Positions 25,977 through 33,358 of a DNA stretch of 64,000 bases are shown piece by piece; within the stretch, counting starts at the first letter, position 1; each line of letters starts with the position of its first letter. Below the pieces are notes generated by a model. That model was given only the letters and a program-made list of their open reading frames with translations, had not been told where the DNA came from and ran no database searches. The translations under genes and the position numbers were made by a program. The DNA comes from Arthrobacter cryoconiti (GTDB taxonomy: Bacteria; Actinomycetota; Actinomycetes; Actinomycetales; Micrococcaceae), in NCBI RefSeq assembly GCF_020905375.1, contig NZ_JAJJBU010000014.1, forward strand, positions 1 to 64,000, given 5' to 3'.

Positions 25977-27248
25977 TCAGGAGAATAGGGCGGACCCCAA
26001 CCAGTCGGATTCTGCGCTGACCCCGGGCAGGATCGCGAATACACCGCTGGACGTCGTCAAGGTGAAGCGCTCAAGTGCGTCATGGGCTGCCAGTCGCTGC
26101 TGAACCGGGATGAAACTAGTGCTCGGATCTTTTTGAAAGGCAAGGAAGAGTAAACCTTGATCCACGGAGCCGTCGGGCAGTACGGCGCCACGGTAGGAGT
26201 AGCCGCGCCGCATCATATTTTCAGCACTGGAGGCAGGCTTCGCGAGGCGAACGTGACTGTCTGCCGGGATGGTGAGACTGCCATCGGGATTTTTCGCCTC
26301 CAGGTCAACGAAATCGCTTTCAAGCTTTGAGCCGAGCGGGGCGCCAGTATCCTTCGTGCGTCCTATCACCCGCTCTTGCTGCCCTTTGTTCGTTTGATCC
26401 CACTGCTCGGTGAGCATGCGGATGCGGCGTACCACTAAATAACTACCACCAGCCAGCCAGGCTGGTCCGTCGTCACTGACCCAGATCGGGCCAGCTTTGG
26501 CGAGCGCGCTGGTTGTGACGTTGTTCGTCCCGTCAAGCTGGCCCATTAGATTCCGGCCAGTACGCCCGTCCTTCCGCGCGCCCGTGCTGCCAAAGCCCTG
26601 CTCCTGCCAGCGCACGCGTAAAATTCCCCTAGCAAGGCGGGTGAGAACACGATCTGCCTGTGCCAGGACAAGCGGATCATCTGCACACAATTGCACCACT
26701 AGGTCCCCGCCGCTGCGCAGGGGATCAATTTGGTCCCCTGCAAATGCAGGAAGATCGACGAGTGCGCCGGGGCGTTGAGCCTTGATTTTCTCCACGAGAG
26801 TAGCTCCCACACCGACAGTGATGCTCAGACTCGCTGTGCTACTTCCGGTACTGATGTCAGGGTCACCTTCCATCGACGATCCCGTGGTCAGCGCCCGCCC
26901 CGCAAGTGTCCAGGCTTTCATGACGGCGGCGATTTCCGCCTTGCCCGCGGTTCCTGCGACGTCGTAGGCCGTGAGAACCACATTTGACTGCGCGGGAGTG
27001 GCGATGCCCGCCTGATGAATCCCGTCAAATGCGACGACGTCGGAGGCCTGCACCTGTTCCGTCTCCACAGTCGGTGTTGGAGCAGGCTTTGTCAGTTGAG
27101 AAACGCCGGCGTAACCGGCGACGCCGAGGGTAGCAGTGGCGCCGGTTATGCCGAAGATTCCCATCAGCGACCGACGACTCAGGCCCCGGGCCTTATGGGG
27201 TACGGCGGCTGGATCGCGTCCTTCTTGTTCTTCTGGGACTGGCTGCAT
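25977..27248 (-). CDS. Tat-exported DyP-type heme peroxidase
   Basis: A 423-residue dye-decolorising peroxidase. The twin-arginine signal is LSRRSLMGIFGITGA (about residues 22-36). The GxxDG family motif is MGQLDGTNN, followed by a distal Arg region and the proximal-His segment. The ATG at 27248 lies 2 nt after the stop of the preceding Yx(FWY)xxD gene, so the two are translationally coupled. The family includes EfeB, but no efeU or efeO is nearby. It probably acts outside the membrane as a peroxidase or heme-related enzyme. Confidence 0.9.
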   Translation of the reverse strand: MQPVPEEQEGRDPAAVPHKARGLSRRSLMGIFGITGATATLGVAGYAGVSQLTKPAPTPTVETEQVQASDVVAFDGIHQAGIATPAQSNVVLTAYDVAGTAGKAEIAAVMKAWTLAGRALTTGSSMEGDPDISTGSSTASLSITVGVGATLVEKIKAQRPGALVDLPAFAGDQIDPLRSGGDLVVQLCADDPLVLAQADRVLTRLARGILRVRWQEQGFGSTGARKDGRTGRNLMGQLDGTNNVTTSALAKAGPIWVSDDGPAWLAGGSYLVVRRIRMLTEQWDQTNKGQQERVIGRTKDTGAPLGSKLESDFVDLEAKNPDGSLTIPADSHVRLAKPASSAENMMRRGYSYRGAVLPDGSVDQGLLFLAFQKDPSTSFIPVQQRLAAHDALERFTLTTSSGVFAILPGVSAESDWLGSALFS

Positions 27249-27250
27249 GA

Positions 27251-27796
27251 TTAGTTCGCCTTCACGCGCTCTCCGGTGGGGGTCAATGCCCACCATTTGC
27301 CACCATTTTGGTCTTTACCGTTCCCTGTTACCTGACCGACCTCGTCCGAAACATAGCGGTAGAGGGGCCAGTTGTTGAAGGTCAGAACTTCCGCGCCGCC
27401 CTGATCTGTCTTGGTGGAGACAGCCGATGCGTCAACGCCCTTTGCTACATCAGGCTCCGTGGCGCCGTTCTTTTCTAGCGGAGGCCATTTTTTGGCGCAT
27501 CCGCCAGTGCACGTGACGTTTGCGGCCTCATCGGGCTCAAAGAGGTACAGGGTGCGCCCCTGACCGTCTACCAAGATGTCACCGATGCCTTCGACAGTGC
27601 CTACGGCCACTCGTGCGGGGCCAGAGTCGACGACTGCAATATCGCGAGGTGTCACGAAGTAGGCGGTTACCCCACCAACTGCGAGGGCAAGTGCGGCGGC
27701 TGCACCGATGTAAATGTTTCGACGGCGGCGCCTGGTGGGATCCGCGGATGTGGCTGTTGAGGTGGACGGGGTCTTGGGGCTTGTTGATTGGCTCAT
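27251..27796 (-). CDS. membrane-anchored Yx(FWY)xxD-repeat protein (COG4315-like)
   Basis: A 181-residue protein with an uncleaved-looking anchor (RRRRRNIYIGAAAALALAVGG, about residues 22-45) and no lipobox. The exported part carries two repeats, LYLFEPDEAANVTC with the CTGGCAKKWPPL Cys pair, and LYRYVSDEVGQV ending KWWALTPTGERV. It is clearly paralogous to the lipoprotein at 21086. Its stop codon is 2 nt before the DyP peroxidase start. A GAGAGGATA ribosome binding site precedes the ATG. Confidence 0.85.
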   Translation of the reverse strand: MSQSTSPKTPSTSTATSADPTRRRRRNIYIGAAAALALAVGGVTAYFVTPRDIAVVDSGPARVAVGTVEGIGDILVDGQGRTLYLFEPDEAANVTCTGGCAKKWPPLEKNGATEPDVAKGVDASAVSTKTDQGGAEVLTFNNWPLYRYVSDEVGQVTGNGKDQNGGKWWALTPTGERVKAN

Positions 27797-27809
27797 AGAA
27801 ATATCCTCT

Positions 27810-27831
27810 CACAAAACTTGGAAGTTGTGTA
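27810..27831. promoter_or_regulatory. imperfect palindrome upstream of the DyP operon
   Basis: CACAAAACTT (27810-27819) and AAGTTGTGTA (27822-27831) are inverted at 8 of 10 positions, just upstream of the start at 27796. The AAGTTGT/ACAACTT core also occurs in the 25-bp palindrome before the sigma gene, so a shared regulator is possible but unproven. Confidence 0.35.
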
Positions 27832-27925
27832 GTATTGCGTCATGATCTCTTCTTTTAGATCACTGTTCACATTTAAAGCGTAGCCGTATTTCACGATTTT
27901 TACGATAAAAAGGAAAGCCAAAATT

Positions 27926-28690
27926 ATGGACCAGATATCCACCAAACAATCCGGCCCTCGGCGTCGCACCTCACGACGTACTCGCATAGGGCTCATCGTC
28001 ATGGCTTTGCTGGCGCTGGCCACCGCGATCTACGCTGTGCCGCGATACCTCACCGGAAATCCGAACGACAGCGTGATCCCCCTCAACACGGACGTTGCCC
28101 TTCACTACCTGACGCTGGCTATTCACGCAGTACCAGCGGGACTGGCGCTGGTACTTGGACCAATCCAATTCATCACACCGCTCCGGACACGTTTTCCGCG
28201 CGCCCACCGGATCACCGGTCGCATCTATATGATCAGTGTCGTCTTTGCCGCTATTGCTGCGATCGTAGCAACGGGTCTCTCCGTTGACGGATTCTCGGCG
28301 CAGGTAGCCTTTGCTCTCCTTGGAGTCGCCTGGCTCTACACAGTCGTACAGGGGTACCGCACCATCCGACGTGGGGAAGTCCAGCTTCACCGGGTCTGGA
28401 TGGTCCGCAATTACGCCCTCACGTTCTCAGCAGTCACGCTGCGCATTTTCCTTGTTAGCGGACTTGCGCTCCGACCTGTTCTCGGAATCGAATTCGCCGA
28501 GGTCTACTCAGCTAGCGTGTGGGCGGCGATCTTCATCAACGTCGTCATCGCGGAATACTTCTTCGTCCAAAGAATCACAGCGCCGGCACTTCGCCGCCGG
28601 CGCCGCGTGTCGACAAATCAGTCGCCGAAAAGTCCGGCAACCTCAAGTCAGGCGCCTACTCCTGACCCAGAGCTTGCAGGGCAACGATGA
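27926..28690 (+). CDS. DUF2306 membrane protein
   Basis: A 254-residue protein with about six helices. DUF2306-like features are the HYLTLAIHAVPAGLALVLGPIQF segment, RAHRITGRIYM, and QLHRVWMVRNYALTFSAVTLR, whose conserved His residues may bind heme or a metal. The basic N-terminus is cytoplasmic and the C-terminal ~35 residues are a disordered Ser/Pro/Thr tail. The function of the family is unknown. It is divergent from the DyP operon with 129 bp between. Confidence 0.8.
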   Translation: MDQISTKQSGPRRRTSRRTRIGLIVMALLALATAIYAVPRYLTGNPNDSVIPLNTDVALHYLTLAIHAVPAGLALVLGPIQFITPLRTRFPRAHRITGRIYMISVVFAAIAAIVATGLSVDGFSAQVAFALLGVAWLYTVVQGYRTIRRGEVQLHRVWMVRNYALTFSAVTLRIFLVSGLALRPVLGIEFAEVYSASVWAAIFINVVIAEYFFVQRITAPALRRRRRVSTNQSPKSPATSSQAPTPDPELAGQR

Positions 28691-28789
28691 TAGACGGGGT
28701 GTCGATGCAGATATGGCGCTGCCTTCCCAAACAGCCGCGGCGTGCTAGCGTCACTGGGAGGAAAATGGATTCTGGGAAAGGTGTTTAGC

Positions 28790-29449
28790 ATGTCAACACA
28801 GGAACACCCGATTTCCACGAGGGAACGCTTTCGCGAACAAATGCGTGAAGAGGTCAAAGAGATAGCTTCGGAACAGTTGCTCGAGGGAGGCCCTCAAGGG
28901 ATCTCTCTGAACGCGATTGCGAAAAGGCTAGCCGTTTCAGGCTCGGCTCTCTACCGCTATTATTCCAATCGGGATGAACTGCTCGGCGCACTCGTGATCG
29001 ATGCGTACACGGATCTGCGGGATGCTCTGGCCGCGGATGCAGCCTCAAATGAAACTGGCCAAGAATTGATCGACCGAGTGCGAAGTCTGGCGCGAGCTTA
29101 TCGCGACTGGGCCCGTCAACAACCGCACAGGTACGAGCTGCTCTTCAAACCCCCCTTGCCTGGATATGATGCCCACAGTGCTCCCCTGGCGGAGGCGGCT
29201 AGATCACTCATGGGAGTGATCTTGGGCGTCCTTGCCGGACGCCGTAGTGGACAAAAAGCCCCTGCGCACCTTGCCAATGATGAGGTCTTGACCGCCCGTG
29301 GCGCTGGAAGCGAGGACTATGAGCTGGCTCTTCGGCTATGGTCACGCCTTCACGGATTGGTGAGCTTGGAAATCGGCGGCGCCTATTCGGCGATGCACAT
29401 TGACGCCGATGCCCTGTTCGAACACGAAGTGAAGGCGCTCGCAGCCTGA
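28790..29449 (+). CDS. TetR-family regulator
   Basis: A 219-residue regulator. The N-terminal TetR helix-turn-helix (about residues 20-65) reads IASEQLLEGGPQGISLNAIAKRLAVSGSALYRYYSNRDELL. The C-terminal domain contains ARQQPHRYELLF and LWSRLHGLVSLEIGGAY, the WHG-type ligand domain. The ATG at 28790 is the best start, with GAAAGG upstream. It sits between DUF2306 and the CPBP protease genes; its target is unknown. Confidence 0.87.
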   Translation: MSTQEHPISTRERFREQMREEVKEIASEQLLEGGPQGISLNAIAKRLAVSGSALYRYYSNRDELLGALVIDAYTDLRDALAADAASNETGQELIDRVRSLARAYRDWARQQPHRYELLFKPPLPGYDAHSAPLAEAARSLMGVILGVLAGRRSGQKAPAHLANDEVLTARGAGSEDYELALRLWSRLHGLVSLEIGGAYSAMHIDADALFEHEVKALAA

Positions 29450-29649
29450 TTGTTGCCGCTGGGCGCCGTGCGTGCAGTGTGCATTCGTTGCCCTTCCCAA
29501 GGTGCAAATGCCAGCACGGCATCCCTGCGGCTTGCAACTTTGGTAGCACTGTCCAAAGTTGCTCCCTTTGCCGCTACAACCAGTTCTTGTTTCTTCCTAG
29601 GCTTAATTTGTGGCGCATTCGTCACAAATGACGAGGGAGGAAATATCCA

Positions 29650-30591
29650 ATGAACGCAGCAAATTCTGTGCAGGAAGCTGGGAAGGGAGGGCCGCTTGGA
29701 CTGATCCGCAGGTCCCCCCTGCTCAGCTTCTTTGTACTTGCTATGGGTTTGAGTTGGGTGGCGTGGGTGCCCTACATCTTGTCCATGAACGGACTGGGCC
29801 TATGGGATTACAAATTCCCGGATGTTTTAGGGACCGGCCAGCTTCTGGGCGTCTTGCCCGGGGCATACCTGGGCCCTCTTGGCGGCGCTCTATTCGTAAC
29901 GGCAATTAGTGACGGCCGCGTCGGGCTTCGCTTATGGCTGGGACGACTCTGGCGCTGGCGGGTCAATTGGAAATGGTACGCCGTGGCGTTGCTGGGAATT
30001 CCCGCAGGTTTACTGCTCACAGGAGTTGCGTTTTCTGGTGGCGTCATCCAAGCACCTTCCCTTACGGTTCTGAGTCTCTATATTCCCCTTCTCCTAGTTC
30101 AAATCGTCACGACCGGGCTTGCGGAAGAGCCAGGATGGCGCGACTTCGCTCTACCCCGGCTCCAGGCGAAGTTCAGCCCCATGAAATCAGCGATGATCCT
30201 AGGCCCGATTTGGGCGGTGTGGCACTTCCCGCTGTTCCTCTCTGACTGGGGTGGGTATCCGGACGCCGACTGGACTCGTCCGGTTGCTTTCACGATCTTC
30301 TGCGTCGGGTTCAACGTCGTTGTTGTTTGGCTATTTAACCGGACCGGTCAGAGCCTGCCGTTGCTGATCCTTGGACATGTTGGTGTGAACACCGTTGGCT
30401 CCTTGCTGTTCTCAGATATATTTCCGGGCATCGCAGAGGGCATGGTTTTGACGGCATCTGCGAGCGGTGCCGTAATCGCAGCGGTTGCGATCATTGTTGC
30501 GACCAAGGGGAAACTGGGCTATCCGGGACCCTTGCCGGCGACCTCAGGAAAGACGAGCACGAGCAATAACATGGTGGATGCCAATGACTAA
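29650..30591 (+). CDS. CPBP-family intramembrane metalloprotease
   Basis: A 313-residue polytopic protein. The CPBP/Abi signature is present: motif 1 EEPGWRDFALPRLQ (EExxxR, near residue 160), motif 2 IWAVWHFPLF and motif 3 LILGHVGVN, giving the Glu/His catalytic metal site. Substrates of bacterial members are mostly unknown, and some act in bacteriocin immunity. A GGGAGGAAA ribosome binding site precedes the ATG. It converges on the response regulator gene with 13 bp between. Confidence 0.87.
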   Translation: MNAANSVQEAGKGGPLGLIRRSPLLSFFVLAMGLSWVAWVPYILSMNGLGLWDYKFPDVLGTGQLLGVLPGAYLGPLGGALFVTAISDGRVGLRLWLGRLWRWRVNWKWYAVALLGIPAGLLLTGVAFSGGVIQAPSLTVLSLYIPLLLVQIVTTGLAEEPGWRDFALPRLQAKFSPMKSAMILGPIWAVWHFPLFLSDWGGYPDADWTRPVAFTIFCVGFNVVVVWLFNRTGQSLPLLILGHVGVNTVGSLLFSDIFPGIAEGMVLTASASGAVIAAVAIIVATKGKLGYPGPLPATSGKTSTSNNMVDAND

Positions 30592-30604
30592 GGCAACGGC
30601 GTGG

Positions 30605-31243
30605 CTACGAATGTAGATACGCCAGAACTGCCCTGACTCGTCGGTGACCGCTGTCGCCGGCAGAGAGCCCCAGTTTGGCAAAGATGTTGCCAATATGTTT
30701 GCTGACAGCTGTTTCGGATACCACCAGGCGTCCAGCGATGGATGCGTTGTCCAGGCCTGCCGCCATAAGCGCCAGGACTTCGGATTCACGGGGGGTCAGC
30801 GAACGAATGGGGTCATCTGCCCGGCGGCGGGTCATCAACTGTGAGATGACTTCCGGGTCCATGACTGTACCGCCGCTGGCCACTCTTCTTAGTGCGTCGA
30901 CGAAATCCCCGACCTGACCAACACGCTCCTTGAGAAGATAACCCAGGCCCACGGAACCGGCCGCCAGCAACTGGCCGGCGTAGCGGTCCTCGACGTAGGC
31001 GGAGAGAACAAGGATGGGAAAGTTTGGCCGTCTAGCCCGTGCCTCCGCAGCAGCCTTGAGGCCCTCGTTAGTGAATGATGGCGGCATCCGGACATCGACC
31101 ACGCCCACATCGGCGTTGTGGAATTCTTCTAGAAATGCCTCGCCGTCACCGACCGCGGCCACCACATCGAAACCCTCACTTTCCAGTAGAAGGGACAAAC
31201 CCTGACGCAGGAGAACATCGTCCTCTGCTATCACCACCCGCAT
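30605..31243 (-). CDS. NarL-type response regulator
   Basis: A 212-residue two-domain regulator. The receiver domain (1-120) has the acidic pocket (EDD), the phospho-acceptor Asp in GVVDVRMPPS, and a switch Ser/Lys (LSAYVED, YLLKERVG). A LuxR-type helix-turn-helix follows (LTPRESEVLALMAAGLDNASIAGRL, ETAVSKHIGNIFAKL). It overlaps the histidine kinase gene by 13 bp, so they form a cognate pair. Confidence 0.93.
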   Translation of the reverse strand: MRVVIAEDDVLLRQGLSLLLESEGFDVVAAVGDGEAFLEEFHNADVGVVDVRMPPSFTNEGLKAAAEARARRPNFPILVLSAYVEDRYAGQLLAAGSVGLGYLLKERVGQVGDFVDALRRVASGGTVMDPEVISQLMTRRRADDPIRSLTPRESEVLALMAAGLDNASIAGRLVVSETAVSKHIGNIFAKLGLSAGDSGHRRVRAVLAYLHS

Positions 31244-32472
31244 GGCAAAACCGCCTTGATAGTTGTTGGACCCCCACGAGGACTGGTCAGTGTCATGGTA
31301 CCTTCGAACGTTTCAACCCGGCGTCGGATGCCGGCCAGTCCACCGGCAGGCCTCTCCACCGCACCGCCAACGCCGTCGTCCTCCACAGTGAGCACTAGGC
31401 AGTCAACGTTGTCCACGATTTCCCGTTCCAAGCTGACGTCTAAACGTGTCGCCGAACCATACTTGTTCGTATTTGTTACTGCCTCGGCGACAACGAAATA
31501 TGCGGCGGCCTCGATGGCGGCGGGTGAGCGCTGGAGCTGCGAAATGTGAAGAGTGCACGGGCAGGCGCTACGGACGGCGACGGCGGAAAGAGCTCCGTCT
31601 AGACCTAGCTCGTCGAGAACCGGTGGATAAATGTCGTGGACCATGGTGCGCAAGGTGGACAGCGCATCGGTGGCAGCGTCCTGGGCTCGACGCAGATGCT
31701 CCAGGGTGTTAGAACCGCCGGTTTCCAAGGACCTCATGGTCATGCCAAGCATCATGACCACACCGACCAGCTTGTTTTGTGCACCGTCGTGCAAGTCTCG
31801 TTCAATTCTGCGCAGTTCAGAGGAATGAGCCTCTAAGGCTGCGGCCTTGCTAGCCGTCAGGGCCGTGACACGTTCGGCCAACAACGTAGCCCGGCCAATG
31901 TCCAAAAGCCTAGCTTGGGACCGGCTGAACATTCTTCCGGTGACAGGGATGAGCCACCAAGCCAATGCAGCATAAACTGCGGCAACCAAGGGCATAGTGG
32001 CGGCCGCAGCCCAAGAGGTCACGGGATAGGGGTTCGCAATTTCGGTGAAGTGAGAGACAGGCTCCCAGTACAGCGGAATCAACAGGGAATTGAGGGCGGC
32101 GAAAGGGAGCGCGATCGTGAAAAATCCGATGGCGAGTAGAGGTACCCCGTGAATAAGCAGCCATAGTGCATCTTTGCGGGTAGTCCGGGACCACAGCAGT
32201 TCAAATCGTCCCTTATAACTTTGGGCTGTGATGTCAGGATACGAAGTGCTAAGGCGCCGGCCGGAAAATTCAGTGGTGCGTTTCCTAGCCAAATCCGCCC
32301 ACTCGCGAAGCATGGCGACGGCGGTCGTAGCAAACGGCAACCCTGTGATGAGCCCCAGCGGCACAAGCATTGCGCCAACTAAGAGAAAACACAATGACAG
32401 GGCAGCAGTAAAGGACTCAATAGACAAGTACCGCAGGGTTAGAAGCCACGAGCTAAATCGTTCTTTTATCAC
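31231..32472 (-). CDS. sensor histidine kinase (HisKA_3 type)
   Basis: A 413-residue NarL-partner kinase. The N-terminal sensor has about four membrane helices (residues 15-60 and 105-185) with no large extracytoplasmic domain. The HisKA_3 dimerisation domain carries the phospho-His in IERDLHDGAQNKLV (near residue 235). The ATPase domain has the N-box AEAVTNTNKYG and G-box DDGVGG. This class often senses membrane or antibiotic stress and controls a linked ABC exporter, which here is divergently transcribed at 32582. Confidence 0.92.
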   Translation of the reverse strand: MIKERFSSWLLTLRYLSIESFTAALSLCFLLVGAMLVPLGLITGLPFATTAVAMLREWADLARKRTTEFSGRRLSTSYPDITAQSYKGRFELLWSRTTRKDALWLLIHGVPLLAIGFFTIALPFAALNSLLIPLYWEPVSHFTEIANPYPVTSWAAAATMPLVAAVYAALAWWLIPVTGRMFSRSQARLLDIGRATLLAERVTALTASKAAALEAHSSELRRIERDLHDGAQNKLVGVVMMLGMTMRSLETGGSNTLEHLRRAQDAATDALSTLRTMVHDIYPPVLDELGLDGALSAVAVRSACPCTLHISQLQRSPAAIEAAAYFVVAEAVTNTNKYGSATRLDVSLEREIVDNVDCLVLTVEDDGVGGAVERPAGGLAGIRRRVETFEGTMTLTSPRGGPTTIKAVLPCGW

Positions 32473-32504
32473 TTCTCCATCTTTCCTTAAAGGCGGGACT
32501 TGGT

Positions 32505-32524
32505 GGGTATAGCTGGCTATACCC
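32505..32524. promoter_or_regulatory. perfect palindrome between kinase and ABC genes
   Basis: GGGTATAGC (32505-32513), TG, GCTATACCC (32516-32524) is a perfect 9+9 inverted repeat, 58 bp before the ABC ATPase start and 33 bp before the kinase start. It is the expected position for a dimeric NarL-family regulator site. Confidence 0.75.
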
Positions 32525-32581
32525 CAAAGACGGCAGTAGGCAGTGTGTTGGTACGCAGCACCAATCCGTAGCGTTGAAACT

Positions 32582-33358
32582 ATGAGAAAAGCAGAGCATC
32601 AGCCCGCCGGAGTAACCGGCGTTCCCGCCAATTCAGGCATCGCATTAAGGTTGGATTCGGTCCAAAAACAATATGGCAGCGGCCCGGCAACGCTCACTGC
32701 CTTGAACAATGTGTCGCTGGCACTTTATCAAGGATCTTTCACCGCCATTATGGGGCCGTCCGGCTCCGGGAAAAGCACGCTTCTCCACTTGGCCTCTGGG
32801 CTGGATAAGCCTACGCGTGGGAGCGTGCACGTTGGGTCCACCGACATCTCGCAGCTCTCCGGTGACAGACTCACCCAATTTCGCCGTGACCATGTTGGAT
32901 TCATCTTCCAGGCCTACAATCTGCTGCCGACGCTTTCTGTTGAGCAGAACATCACTTTGCCCCTAATTCTCGGAGGAAAGTCCGCTGACAACGCGTGGCT
33001 TGAATACCTGACAAATGCCGTAGGTATCGGAGCTCTTTTGAATCGCAGGCCGGCAGAACTTTCCGGTGGACAGCAACAGCGGGTCGCGATCGCGCGTGCG
33101 CTCATCAGCCACCCGGAAGTAGTTTTTGCCGATGAGCCCACCGGCGCCCTTGATTCACGCAGTGCTAGGGCGGTCCTTGACCTGTTGTGGCATTTGGCCC
33201 GGGAGCTGAATCAGACGATCGTCATGGTCACCCACGATCCAGTCGTGGCAGCTGCGTCCCAACGAGTAATATTCTTAGCCGACGGTCAGCTGGCGGGCTA
33301 CCGGGATGGCGGCACCGCAGCAGAAATCAGTGACTTCATGACGGGGCTGGAAGCATGA
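32582..33358 (+). CDS. ABC transporter ATP-binding protein (MacB/LolD-like)
   Basis: A 258-residue ATPase. The Walker A motif is GPSGSGKSTLLH, the Q-loop FIFQAYNLLPTLSVEQN, the ABC signature LSGGQQQR, Walker B VVFADEPTGALD and the H-switch MVTHDPVVA. This is the MacB/LolD family that pairs with FtsX-type permeases. The gene overlaps the permease by 4 bp (ATGA). The likely role is extrusion or membrane-stress response, controlled by the adjacent two-component system. Confidence 0.93.
   Translation: MRKAEHQPAGVTGVPANSGIALRLDSVQKQYGSGPATLTALNNVSLALYQGSFTAIMGPSGSGKSTLLHLASGLDKPTRGSVHVGSTDISQLSGDRLTQFRRDHVGFIFQAYNLLPTLSVEQNITLPLILGGKSADNAWLEYLTNAVGIGALLNRRPAELSGGQQQRVAIARALISHPEVVFADEPTGALDSRSARAVLDLLWHLARELNQTIVMVTHDPVVAAASQRVIFLADGQLAGYRDGGTAAEISDFMTGLEA

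Noticed and set aside
25977-27796. EfeUOB iron-uptake system
   Set aside because: Only a DyP/EfeB-like peroxidase is present. The partner gene is a Yx(FWY)xxD protein, not EfeO or EfeU.
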